A stretch of DNA of 34,547 nt, from assembly GCA_001464575.1 (NCBI GenBank), contig LNFE01000278.1:1-34547 (forward strand), given 5' to 3'. Positions within the stretch are counted from its first letter, which is position 1; each line of letters starts with the position of its first letter. The DNA comes from Acidobacteria bacterium Ga0077553 (GTDB lineage Bacteria > Acidobacteriota > Terriglobia > Bryobacterales > Bryobacteraceae). The translations under genes and the position numbers were made by a program. The notes below the pieces were generated by a model. The model was given only the letters and a program-made list of their open reading frames with translations, searched no databases and was not told the DNA's origin. This document shows, piece by piece, positions 14,910 to 21,930 of this stretch.

Positions 14910-17830
14910 CAGAAGTTCAACCGCAGCATGAATTGGAGTTGCCGCGAAGTGCCTGTGCCGGTGGCGCCGTCGTTGGCGGTGGCCAGAATCTGTCCAAACG
15001 TCGAGTTGTTTCGCGCGCTCACCGGGTTGCCGTACTGCGCGCGATTGAACAGGTTGAACATCTCGGTCCGGAAGTCCACGTTCACCTTCTCCGACACCCG
15101 AAACTTCTTCGATACCGCCGCGTCGGCCTGCCACAGTCCCGGTCCGCGGAAGCGGTTCCGCCCAGAGTTGCCGTAGGTGCCCGCCGCGGGCAGCGCAAAG
15201 GCCGCCGGGTTCAACCACTGGCTGGGCGTCCGGTTCTCCATGTACGGATTGCCGCCCAGGAAGTCCGCCCGCTGGCTCTGCGTCTGGCCGGAGGGTACGG
15301 TGCCCGCCGCGCGGGCAATCGTCACGGACAACGGCAACCCCGTGCGCGCCGTGTAGATGCCGCTCACGTCCCAGCCGCCGAACCAACGGTTGCGGGCGAA
15401 AGGAAGCTGGTAAACCGAGTTGGCCGTGAAGGTCTGCCGCACATCGTAGTCCGCGTCGCCCCGGTCGCACGCCCGGCAGGCCACGTCCTGAATCTGGCCG
15501 CCTTCGCCGGACCCCGCGTTGTCGCTGATCGCATGGCTCCACATGTACTGCGCCTGGAACAGGAAGCCCTTCGAGAACGATCGCGTCAGCGAACTCTGCA
15601 GCCCGTTGAAGTTCGTGTTGCCGTCGAAGCGCTTCTCGTCAATCTGGCCGAAGGTGGATAGCGGGCGCTGCCGCGTCACCGGGTTCAGCGTATTGACGTA
15701 GGTGCGCGTCAACTGATTGCGCCCCACGTTCCCGACGTAAGCCAATTGAGCCACCAGGCCCTTTGGCAGTTCCCGCTGCACGGAAAGCGTCCACATGTGG
15801 CTTTCCGGCTCCTTCCTGTCGCGCTGCACGCTGCGCGGCGTTTGGCCCTGGCCCCGCAGTTGCGTCAGGAACGGAGTGGGCGGGTAGCTCAGTGTCGGGG
15901 CGTCGGCCGCCGTCAGCGAGAAGTTCTGCGGCAGGCTGTCGATGGCCGCCGTCACGTCGTCATTCTGCCCGGGTCCGAAATAGCGTCCGTATCCGGTCCG
16001 GATAACCGTCTTGCCGCCGAGCGCTCTCGGCGTCCAGGCCATCGAGATGCGGGGAGCAATGTTATCGTTGTCCGGGAAAAACCAGGGTGTCCCGGCGGCG
16101 CAGAAGCCTTGGCAACGCACAATGTCGAACACCCGGCCGCGGCCGTATACATCTTCCGACACCGTGTACTGCTCGTAGCGCATGCCCAGATTCAAAGTGA
16201 ACTCAGAGCTGAAGCGGATCTCATCCTGAACGTAGATCGAATGGAAAGTCCGCCGGACACCAACGGTGTCCAATTGGCTACCTACGGTCACGCTGTTCAG
16301 CGAATTCCGCAGGAACGCATCGAGATTCGCAAAAGCCACACTCGTCGCCGGGCCGTTGCCGACGTTCAAGTGAATGCGCCGGATCTCTCCGCCGGCCTTA
16401 ATCGTGTGGCGACCCTTGATCCACGAGAGATTATCGACAATCGAGTAGGCGCTGGGCTTTTCAATGATGTAGCTCGTCGGCTGCGTCGAGGTAAATCCCG
16501 GAATGGCCACGCCTTCCGGAATTCGGCCCACATCATTCCGCGTCAAGGCGGACCGGTTAAAGCCGAGCTTCACTTCGTTCACCGTCGATGGGCTCCAAAT
16601 CTGTTGCCACTGCGTCGTCACGTTGGTGGGGCGGATGTAGGAATCCCGCGTTTCTAACAAACCGTTCCGGATTTGACTGATCAGCCCATCCGTCATCGCA
16701 AATCGGAAGAAAAGGCTGTGCTTGTCGTTGATCCGATGGTCCACTCGCGCCATGCCGCTATGTTCATCCCGCCGTTCCGGCGTCTCCGCGATCAGCCGGT
16801 CCACATTGGCATTCGGCCCCGGCACGGTGCCCGCTGGATACAGGTTGATCAAACCCTGCAGGGCCGCTGGGGTCCGCGCCCGGAAAGCCGCCGAGGGCAC
16901 CAGGCCGTCCGCCCGCGAGATCGTCAACCGTTGGGCCAAGCCCTCGTAGTTGGCAAAAAAGAATGTCCGGTCCTTCACGATCCGTCCGCCCAGGTTTCCG
17001 CCGAACTGGTTCAGGCGGAAGGGCGGCGGGTTGGCCCCGTCAAAGGGCCGCCGGGCGTCCAGGGCGCTGTTGCGGAAGAACTCATAGGCCGATCCGTGGA
17101 AGTCATTGGTACCGGTCTTCGACACGAGATTGATTTGGGCGCCGCCGCCCACGCCGCCCTCGGCCGTAAACGGAAGCGAGTTCACCCGGAACTCCGCGAT
17201 CGAGTCGGTCGAAATCACCAGGCGCAGGTTGCCTTCCTGCCGCGGGTCCTTAATGCCGGTGGCGTCCACGCCATCGAAGGTCCAGTTATTGTCATCGCGC
17301 GGCCGGCCGAAAAACCGGATGGAGTTCTGGTTCCCCTCCCCCACATTCACCGCCCCCGGCGCCAGCGCCATCAGCGATGCCCAGTGCCTGCCGTTCAGCG
17401 GAATGTTCTTGATCTGCTGTTCGCCAATCACCGTGCCGATCTCGGCATTCTTCTGTTCGAGCGGGGTGGCCTCGGCGATCACTTCCACTGCGGTGCTGAC
17501 CACACCCACGGCCAGTTGCGCGTCTACGGTGCGGGATTGCCCCACGCCCAGCACCACCTGCTCGATCTTCACCGCGTTGAATCCCGTCTTGGTGACAGTG
17601 AGCGTGTAGTTGCCCACGGGCAGACCCGGGAGTTGATAGGCCCCGCCGGGGCCGGAGACGGTCGAGCGGCGGAATCCGGTTGCACTCGAAACCACGGTGA
17701 CTTCGGCGCCTTCCATGGATGCGCCGGAGGCATCGGAGATGGTGCCGCTAAGCGTTGCGCGATCGACCTGGGCGAACAAAGCCCCGGCGCACAAAAGGAC
17801 GGACAAGACTAACCAACGGACAGATGTCAT
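14909..17830 (-). CDS. TonB-dependent receptor with N-terminal carboxypeptidase-like domain
   Basis: This 973-residue outer-membrane protein has a signal peptide (MTSVRWLVLSVLLCAGALFA, then QVD) and a carboxypeptidase regulatory-like beta-sandwich at about 22-110. A plug domain follows (about 120-270, including IPLNGRHWASLMALAPG), then a large barrel ending FMLRLNF with the C-terminal Phe typical of outer-membrane barrels. This architecture is abundant in Acidobacteriota and is thought to import or bind oligosaccharides or other large ligands. The start at ATG 17830 is chosen for the signal peptide; the frame runs further to 17980. Its stop overlaps the start of the phytase gene, so ligand binding may relate to phytate or another phosphorylated plant compound (inference from coupling). 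No TonB gene is nearby. Confidence 0.93.
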   Translation of the reverse strand: MTSVRWLVLSVLLCAGALFAQVDRATLSGTISDASGASMEGAEVTVVSSATGFRRSTVSGPGGAYQLPGLPVGNYTLTVTKTGFNAVKIEQVVLGVGQSRTVDAQLAVGVVSTAVEVIAEATPLEQKNAEIGTVIGEQQIKNIPLNGRHWASLMALAPGAVNVGEGNQNSIRFFGRPRDDNNWTFDGVDATGIKDPRQEGNLRLVISTDSIAEFRVNSLPFTAEGGVGGGAQINLVSKTGTNDFHGSAYEFFRNSALDARRPFDGANPPPFRLNQFGGNLGGRIVKDRTFFFANYEGLAQRLTISRADGLVPSAAFRARTPAALQGLINLYPAGTVPGPNANVDRLIAETPERRDEHSGMARVDHRINDKHSLFFRFAMTDGLISQIRNGLLETRDSYIRPTNVTTQWQQIWSPSTVNEVKLGFNRSALTRNDVGRIPEGVAIPGFTSTQPTSYIIEKPSAYSIVDNLSWIKGRHTIKAGGEIRRIHLNVGNGPATSVAFANLDAFLRNSLNSVTVGSQLDTVGVRRTFHSIYVQDEIRFSSEFTLNLGMRYEQYTVSEDVYGRGRVFDIVRCQGFCAAGTPWFFPDNDNIAPRISMAWTPRALGGKTVIRTGYGRYFGPGQNDDVTAAIDSLPQNFSLTAADAPTLSYPPTPFLTQLRGQGQTPRSVQRDRKEPESHMWTLSVQRELPKGLVAQLAYVGNVGRNQLTRTYVNTLNPVTRQRPLSTFGQIDEKRFDGNTNFNGLQSSLTRSFSKGFLFQAQYMWSHAISDNAGSGEGGQIQDVACRACDRGDADYDVRQTFTANSVYQLPFARNRWFGGWDVSGIYTARTGLPLSVTIARAAGTVPSGQTQSQRADFLGGNPYMENRTPSQWLNPAAFALPAAGTYGNSGRNRFRGPGLWQADAAVSKKFRVSEKVNVDFRTEMFNLFNRAQYGNPVSARNNSTFGQILATANDGATGTGTSRQLQFMLRLNF

Positions 17831-17919
17831 AGATAATTCCAGCCTACGAACCACTCCGCAACGGAAGAGTGACAAACCGGTGTCGATCGCGTGAATTTTG
17901 CGCGTGGGTGGTCCATCTC

Positions 17920-17951
17920 CGGGTTCCGGCCCGCTGTCCCGCGGGAACCCG
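17920..17951. promoter_or_regulatory. Stem-loop in the divergent gap before the lipoprotein gene
   Basis: CGGGTTCC (17920-17927) and GGAACCCG (17944-17951) are perfectly complementary around a 16-base loop. The structure lies in the 148-bp divergent gap between the receptor and the lipoprotein, 27 bases before the lipoprotein ATG. It could be an operator or a leader hairpin. Confidence 0.35.
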
Positions 17952-17978
17952 TTCGTGCGTCGCGGTGTCTCAGAAACC

Positions 17979-18977
17979 ATGCGCCGCGCTCTCCTGGCTT
18001 TGCCTTGCCTCGCCCTCCTTGGCTGCGGCCCGGTCTTCGTCTTGCATCAGCCGTCCTCGTTCGAGGAGATGTTAGCGGGCGCGAGTTTAGTTGTCGTGGG
18101 CGTGATCGAAGAGCACAAACTGGAATCCTGGCCCTCCTTTCGAGTGCGGGTTCCGAGTAGGGACGGTCCAGAGTACTGGCGCGTACTGCGGCGTCGTGTC
18201 CGGGCGGAGATGGTGCTGGCGGGCTCTGCAAAACCGGGGCCGATGGATGTGTATGAAGTCCATTGGACGGGCGGAAGGTCCGGCAATTGGAACTTTACGC
18301 GGGACGGGGAACGCGCAGTGTTTCCACTCCGAGTGGAGCATGGCTTCTACCGCGTGGCCGGGGACTGGGAGCGCAGCATCTTCCCCGTGACCTGCGGCCC
18401 CCATAGTCACCTGCCGCTCGATGAGTCCCGGCCGCTGTGGGAACGAATCGCCCTGATGAACTGGTGGCTGCCCGGCCATGACGGCGCTCTGCGGCTCCCC
18501 TTCCCGTCTCTCTCGTACAGCGACCCCGCCGAGGCCCTCAGCTTCTGGCGCACCATCAAACTCCGCCGCGGCTTGGTCCGCCATCCCAGTCCCGCGGTCC
18601 GCGGACCCGCCTGCCGCGAACTCATCAATCTCGGATGGGGGCAGGATGAATGTTGGGAGCTCCTTTCTCCGGCCGAGCAGGCGAAACTCCGGGACAGCAG
18701 GCACTCCTGTTGCACCGCCGAGCAGGTCGTCGCTGCCCGGGAGCGGTTTGCCCAGCGACCTGCCGCGGACTGGTGGCGCAAAGCCGATCGCCAAGCGCGG
18801 CGCATCTTCACCGCCGTCAGCAATCCCTCCCTGCGGCGCGAGTTCTGCCGCCTGTACACGCTCGCATACCCCGGCGACACGGATACCGGTTGCCCTGCCG
18901 ACCAGCCGCCCCCAGCCACCATCGTCACCGAAAACGGCGACGTGCCGCTCGTGGGCAGTTGGCCCCCCACGCTGTAG
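17979..18977 (+). CDS. Putative lipoprotein of a Solibacter-type paralogous family
   Basis: A 332-residue protein with a lipoprotein signal (MRRALLALPCLALLGC, anchored Cys at 16). The mature part begins with SSFEEMLAGASLVVVGVIEEH, a stretch I associate with a multi-copy family in Solibacter-like genomes. It continues with VYEVHWTGGRSGNWNFTRDGERAVF, then FPVTCGPHSHLPLDESRPLWERIALMNWW and a helical C-terminal half containing ACRELINLGWGQDECWELL. The function is unknown. I chose ATG 17979 because it starts the signal peptide; the frame is open upstream to 17898. It is transcribed divergently from the receptor. A broken partial copy of the same family lies about 2.3 kb downstream (20320-20457). 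Confidence 0.8.
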   Translation: MRRALLALPCLALLGCGPVFVLHQPSSFEEMLAGASLVVVGVIEEHKLESWPSFRVRVPSRDGPEYWRVLRRRVRAEMVLAGSAKPGPMDVYEVHWTGGRSGNWNFTRDGERAVFPLRVEHGFYRVAGDWERSIFPVTCGPHSHLPLDESRPLWERIALMNWWLPGHDGALRLPFPSLSYSDPAEALSFWRTIKLRRGLVRHPSPAVRGPACRELINLGWGQDECWELLSPAEQAKLRDSRHSCCTAEQVVAARERFAQRPAADWWRKADRQARRIFTAVSNPSLRREFCRLYTLAYPGDTDTGCPADQPPPATIVTENGDVPLVGSWPPTL

Positions 18978-19040
18978 CCGAACCTCGCCGGGCTGGACAC
19001 AACCGAGTTGTTGTTCCAAGAGAGACCAAGTGGTTTGACA

Positions 19041-19474
19041 ATGGAAAACCTGCTCACCCAAACCTTCGCCGCTCTCGCCGACCCCGCCACCAGACGATGT
19101 TGGCGCGCCTCTCTCCAGGAGAGGCGAACGCATCCGGACTGCACGTCAAGGTTTTGGAACGCGCTGGGCTCATCACCAGGTCCAAGGACGCCCAATGGCC
19201 CCCCTGCAAACTGCGGCGCGCCGGACTGAGGAACGCGGCCGATTGGGTTGAGCAGTACCGGGTCTTCTGGGAAGAGAGTTTGGATCGCTCGGATGCCTAT
19301 TTCATGGAAACCACGGCGAAAACGACCACGGAAGGCCTGATTGTTGCCATCCGTCAATTCCCGTCGATGCTTCGGGTTGGCATTTCTCGTGGAGAGATCA
19401 GCACGAGAGAGTCTATACCCGTTGGCAGGGTCGCGGCGGCCGGAAAGAATCCTCGAATGCGCAGGGCCGCGTAG
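19041..19474 (+). pseudogene. Decayed ArsR-type regulator fused to the start of an AHSA1/SRPBCC-like gene
   Basis: The frame at 19041 gives MENLLTQTFAALADPATR, the classic start of ArsR regulators that sit before AHSA1-domain genes. The continuation is in another frame: MLARLSPGEAN, then after a gap VKVLERAGLITRSKDAQWPPCKL and ADWVEQYRVFWEESLDRSDAYF. About 17 residues that should hold the recognition helix (the stretch ending SKHLKVLE in relatives) are missing, and about two bases are lost near 19095. The end runs in frame into METTAKTTTEGLIVAIRQFPS, which resembles the start of the partner AHSA1 protein, and is then lost. The gene is non-functional as a DNA-binding protein. Confidence 0.7.
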
Positions 19475-19567
19475 CGGTGACCGCCGCTCTGTCAGACGCC
19501 GTTGAGCGGAGTGCCGTGCCGAGGCCAGTCGCTTTGATCGCTTATGCGTTTATGTAAAGCTGTATTT

Positions 19568-19792
19568 ATGCGAACAACTATCGACCTTCCGGATGCACTC
19601 TTTCGCAAGACGAAAGCGAAGGCCGCGCTGCGGGGTACATCCATGAAGGACTTGATTGTCGCGGCACTGGAAAAGGACCTCAACTCAACTCCTCCCCAGG
19701 AGGCCAAGCGGCTAACTTTGCCTCTGATCCGCATGGGCAAGGGGAAAAAGCTGAACCTGAAGAGCGTTGATTTTGATGATCTACTTGCCTGA
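19568..19792 (+). CDS. vapB: VapB-type antitoxin
   Basis: A 74-residue protein beginning MRTTIDLPDALFRKTKAKAAL, a ribbon-helix-helix-like start with the conserved TIDLPD strand, followed by a GTSMKDLIVAALEKDL helix and a charged tail that would fill the toxin active site. The ATG at 19568 is preferred over 19544 because it begins the conserved strand. It overlaps the VapC gene by 17 bases. Such antitoxins bind their own promoter together with the toxin; the promoter must lie in the short gap after the ArsR remnant. Confidence 0.85.
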   Translation: MRTTIDLPDALFRKTKAKAALRGTSMKDLIVAALEKDLNSTPPQEAKRLTLPLIRMGKGKKLNLKSVDFDDLLA

Positions 19793-20207
19793 CGTAAACG
19801 TATGGGTAGCCCTCGCGGTTGACGCTCACCCGCACCATGAGGTCGCCAAACGTTGGTTTGAGTCTCTCGGTACGGACTTGCTCGTGTTCTGCCGGGTTAC
19901 GGAATTGGGACTTTTGCGGCTGCTCACCAATGCGCATGTGATGAATGGGCATCCTTTGTCGGCTCAGGCGGCGTGGAGAGTAAAAGGAGAGTTTGAAGCC
20001 GACTCCCGGGTGACGTATGCAGCGGAACCCGATGAATTCGAAAATGTCTGGCGAGCCACCGCCCGGGCAGGAAAAGTCGGCCCCAATTTCTGGACGGATG
20101 CCTACCTCTCCTGTTTCTGCGCCAGCGCCGGAGCGACGATGGTGACGTTTGACCGTGCCTTCGGTCGCCGCACCCCGTGTAAAGTGTTGCTGCTCGATGC
20201 GAGCTAA
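19776..20207 (+). CDS. vapC: VapC-type PIN-domain toxin ribonuclease
   Basis: A 143-residue PIN-domain protein with all four acidic active-site residues: Asp6 (MIYLPDVNVW), Glu43 (VTELGLLRLL), Asp108 (FWTDAYLSCF) and Asp126 (VTFDRAF). PIN toxins cleave RNA with magnesium; the exact target cannot be read from sequence. I use ATG 19776 rather than the TTG at 19767. It overlaps the antitoxin gene, as is usual. This is the one clearly complete pair in the decayed 18978-20969 region. Confidence 0.92.
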   Translation: MIYLPDVNVWVALAVDAHPHHEVAKRWFESLGTDLLVFCRVTELGLLRLLTNAHVMNGHPLSAQAAWRVKGEFEADSRVTYAAEPDEFENVWRATARAGKVGPNFWTDAYLSCFCASAGATMVTFDRAFGRRTPCKVLLLDAS

Positions 20208-20319
20208 GCCTTCAAGATGAGTGGCCATGCTCATCTGGGCCTCCGGGCTCCGTGGGAACGATGGGGTGTGTGTTGGTGCACGAGAGCTCATGCCCCGATG
20301 GCACTCTCGCCTCGCGGGC

Positions 20320-20457
20320 TCATCCTTCTTCGTAGCGAGCGCAACCTTGGTCACCGTCGGTGTCATTGAGGAACACCAGCTGGAATCCTGGTCCTTCTTT
20401 CGGGTTCAGGTTCCAAACGATTCCGGTTCAGCTTTCTGGCGAGTGCGGGACCCGTAA
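20320..20457 (+). pseudogene. Fragment of the 17979-18977 lipoprotein family
   Basis: Translation from 20320 gives SSFFVASATLVTVGVIEEH, followed by [12 protein letters not shown] and FWRVRDP, then a stop. This aligns with SSFEEMLAGASLVVVGVIEEH, LESWPSFRVRVP and YWRVLRRR of the intact lipoprotein. About 46 of the expected 330 residues remain; the signal peptide and the whole C-terminal part are gone. It looks like a remnant of an old duplicate. Confidence 0.75.
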
Positions 20458-20581
20458 CGTTGAGTCCGATCGACGGAGGAGGGGTTCCGCCAGTCGATCC
20501 TTCCAGAAGGGAGATCGATGAGGAGATAGTCGAGGGTTCCCCAGTCCACATCGCGGAGAAACTGCTGGATTACGGAGTGCG

Positions 20582-20790
20582 ACATCGGGCCGCGCCAGAC
20601 GAGGGGCTTATCGCCGTCGAGCCCGGCTCCGGCTCTTCAGCCAGTGGCGCGCCACCGGTGTCGTCGACTGGGTCGCCACCGGGCATACCGCCTCCGGCCA
20701 AGCCGAGACCGTCCTGCTCCGCGGTACGGGACCCACTGGTCTCCGCGGCGTCCTCCCGCCTCAAGCATGGCTGCTACGCCCGCTCGGAAG
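20582..20790 (+). pseudogene. tilS: Fragment resembling tRNA(Ile)-lysidine synthase (TilS)
   Basis: One frame reads [10 protein letters not shown], then VVDWVATGHTASGQAETVLLRGTGPTGLRGVLPP and LLRPLG. This matches the conserved TilS segment in which a V/I-A-T-G/A-H strand precedes DQAETVLLRLLRGxGxxGL. Asp of DQAETV is Gly here, and three residues of the LLRLLRG segment are missing. The N-terminal PP-loop (SGGxDS) is absent, so this is a non-functional internal piece. It directly follows the lipoprotein fragment, which suggests deletion-joined leftovers. Moderate confidence, since the match is from memory. Confidence 0.5.
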
Positions 20791-20969
20791 CCAACGGAAT
20801 AGGCCCGCCCCTCTGCAACGAAACCGGGCAATTCCGCCTGGTGCGGACAAAGCGGCAAGTGTGAATAGCCCGAGTCGGGCTCCTGGCCGACCACGGACCA
20901 ATCGCGGCTTCCCATTTAGCTCGCCCGGCGACATCACCGTCGTGACCGTGCGCAGACTGGGTGAGGGAC

Positions 20970-21305
20970 CTAGCTTTTCGCTTCGATCAGTTCATCCCAA
21001 GCCAAGGCGTAGCCTACTGCCCGCTTCACTTCTCCGATCCGCCGGGTTGGAATTCGCGAGATTCGCTCCACCAGATGAACCTTCGAGATGGTGCGCAGGT
21101 TATCGCAATTCACCACGCAGGGCCTCGGCATTCCCGCCGTCTTCCCCAACGGAACCTCGATGGGAATGTGGCGGATGGTGGGTGTGATCTCGGCGGCCAC
21201 GAGCTTGTTCAACACTCCGTAAGCATCGTCGCGGCTCAGCAACAGAACGGGCCGCCGTCCTGCGGGCTTGGGTAGGTCCGCCCACCAGATCTCGTACTGC
21301 CTCAT
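20970..21305 (-). CDS. mazF: MazF/PemK-type endoribonuclease toxin
   Basis: A 111-residue protein with the MazF pattern: start MRQYEIWWADLPKP, then AGRRPVLLLSRDDAY, then ITPTIRHIPIEVPLG and the PCVVNCDNLRTISK segment. These are the core strands of the PemK/MazF barrel, which cleaves mRNA at short motifs. I start at 21305, where the ATG overlaps the antitoxin stop as ATGA; the other ATG at 21314 lies inside the antitoxin. The tail ends in a charged helix. It appears intact. Confidence 0.88.
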   Translation of the reverse strand: MRQYEIWWADLPKPAGRRPVLLLSRDDAYGVLNKLVAAEITPTIRHIPIEVPLGKTAGMPRPCVVNCDNLRTISKVHLVERISRIPTRRIGEVKRAVGYALAWDELIEAKS

Positions 21306-21493
21306 GCCTTCCATTCCTCGGCGTTCGCCCAGTCATCGGCGTCGGCAGCGGAATCCGGTTGGCGAAGATACGCTTCGCGGATCGCCTCTTTCACCGCTTG
21401 CCGGATAAACTCCGCCCGCGGGCGCTTGGCGGGCGCCACCTTGTTCAAGGCCTGCAACAGCGGCTCGTCGAGCCGAATCAATATGGAAGGCAT
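21302..21493 (-). CDS. Ribbon-helix-helix antitoxin partner of the MazF-type toxin
   Basis: A 63-residue protein beginning MPSILIRLDEPLLQALNKVA, a typical ribbon-helix-helix strand and helix, continuing RAEFIRQAVKEAIREA and ending in an acidic, Trp-containing tail (ADDWANAEEW) suited to toxin binding. The start at 21493 is chosen for the conserved strand; the longer frame to 21742 has no protein-like features. It overlaps the toxin by four bases, which gives coupled translation with the antitoxin first. Confidence 0.82.
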   Translation of the reverse strand: MPSILIRLDEPLLQALNKVAPAKRPRAEFIRQAVKEAIREAYLRQPDSAADADDWANAEEWKA

Positions 21494-21902
21494 CCAGGCA
21501 GGACTGTGTCGTTCAACGATATCAACATGCTGAATCCCGCGCCACCGGCAACCAGCCGCCCGGCCGACGTTGATATCGGGTCCCGGTGAGCCTGCCTCCC
21601 TCCGTCCCCCACGAGTCGCTCGGACTTCTGTTGGGTCCGTTCGGGTCGGCGTTTGCCGACTAGGTATTCGCCGATCGGCGTACACGATTCCGGCCGAGAC
21701 CGAGGCGAGTAACGGTTTTTCGCGATAACAGGGTAGTAACAAGCCAACTCTTGGAGGTGATCGCTGCGTCGGGAACGGAGCCTGAAGGGTTCGGCGCGGT
21801 TCGAGTTCCGGCTAGGCCCTTGGTGGGGAGGACGGCCAGCATCCGTACCTCTTCACGGATTGGGGCGGCGGAGGCTATTAATCGTAACGCGATAAATAAA
21901 GA
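21494..21902. other. Intergenic region without recognised gene
   Basis: About 400 bp divergently placed between the MazEF-like pair and the DUF2339 gene, so it should hold both promoters. It contains a 12-base perfect palindrome (CGCCGATCGGCG, 21669-21680). The last 60 bases are AT-richer (GCGATAAATAAAG) and could be the promoter of the DUF2339 gene. I see no RNA gene or protein remnant that I can name. Confidence 0.4.
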
Positions 21903-21930
21903 AAGCCGATAGACTAACGGGCATCGGCTT
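21903..21930 (+). promoter_or_regulatory. Hairpin abutting the start codon of the DUF2339 gene
   Basis: AAGCCGAT (21903-21910) and ATCGGCTT (21923-21930) form a perfect 8-bp stem with a 12-base loop, and the ATG follows immediately at 21931. No Shine-Dalgarno sequence is visible outside the hairpin. If transcribed, the hairpin would occupy the ribosome-binding region, suggesting translational control. Alternatively transcription could begin inside it, giving a leaderless message. Confidence 0.5.

Noticed and set aside
15746..17812. Plus-strand reading frames opposite the TonB-dependent receptor
   Set aside because: Arg/His/Pro-rich products without motifs; the receptor on the minus strand is complete.
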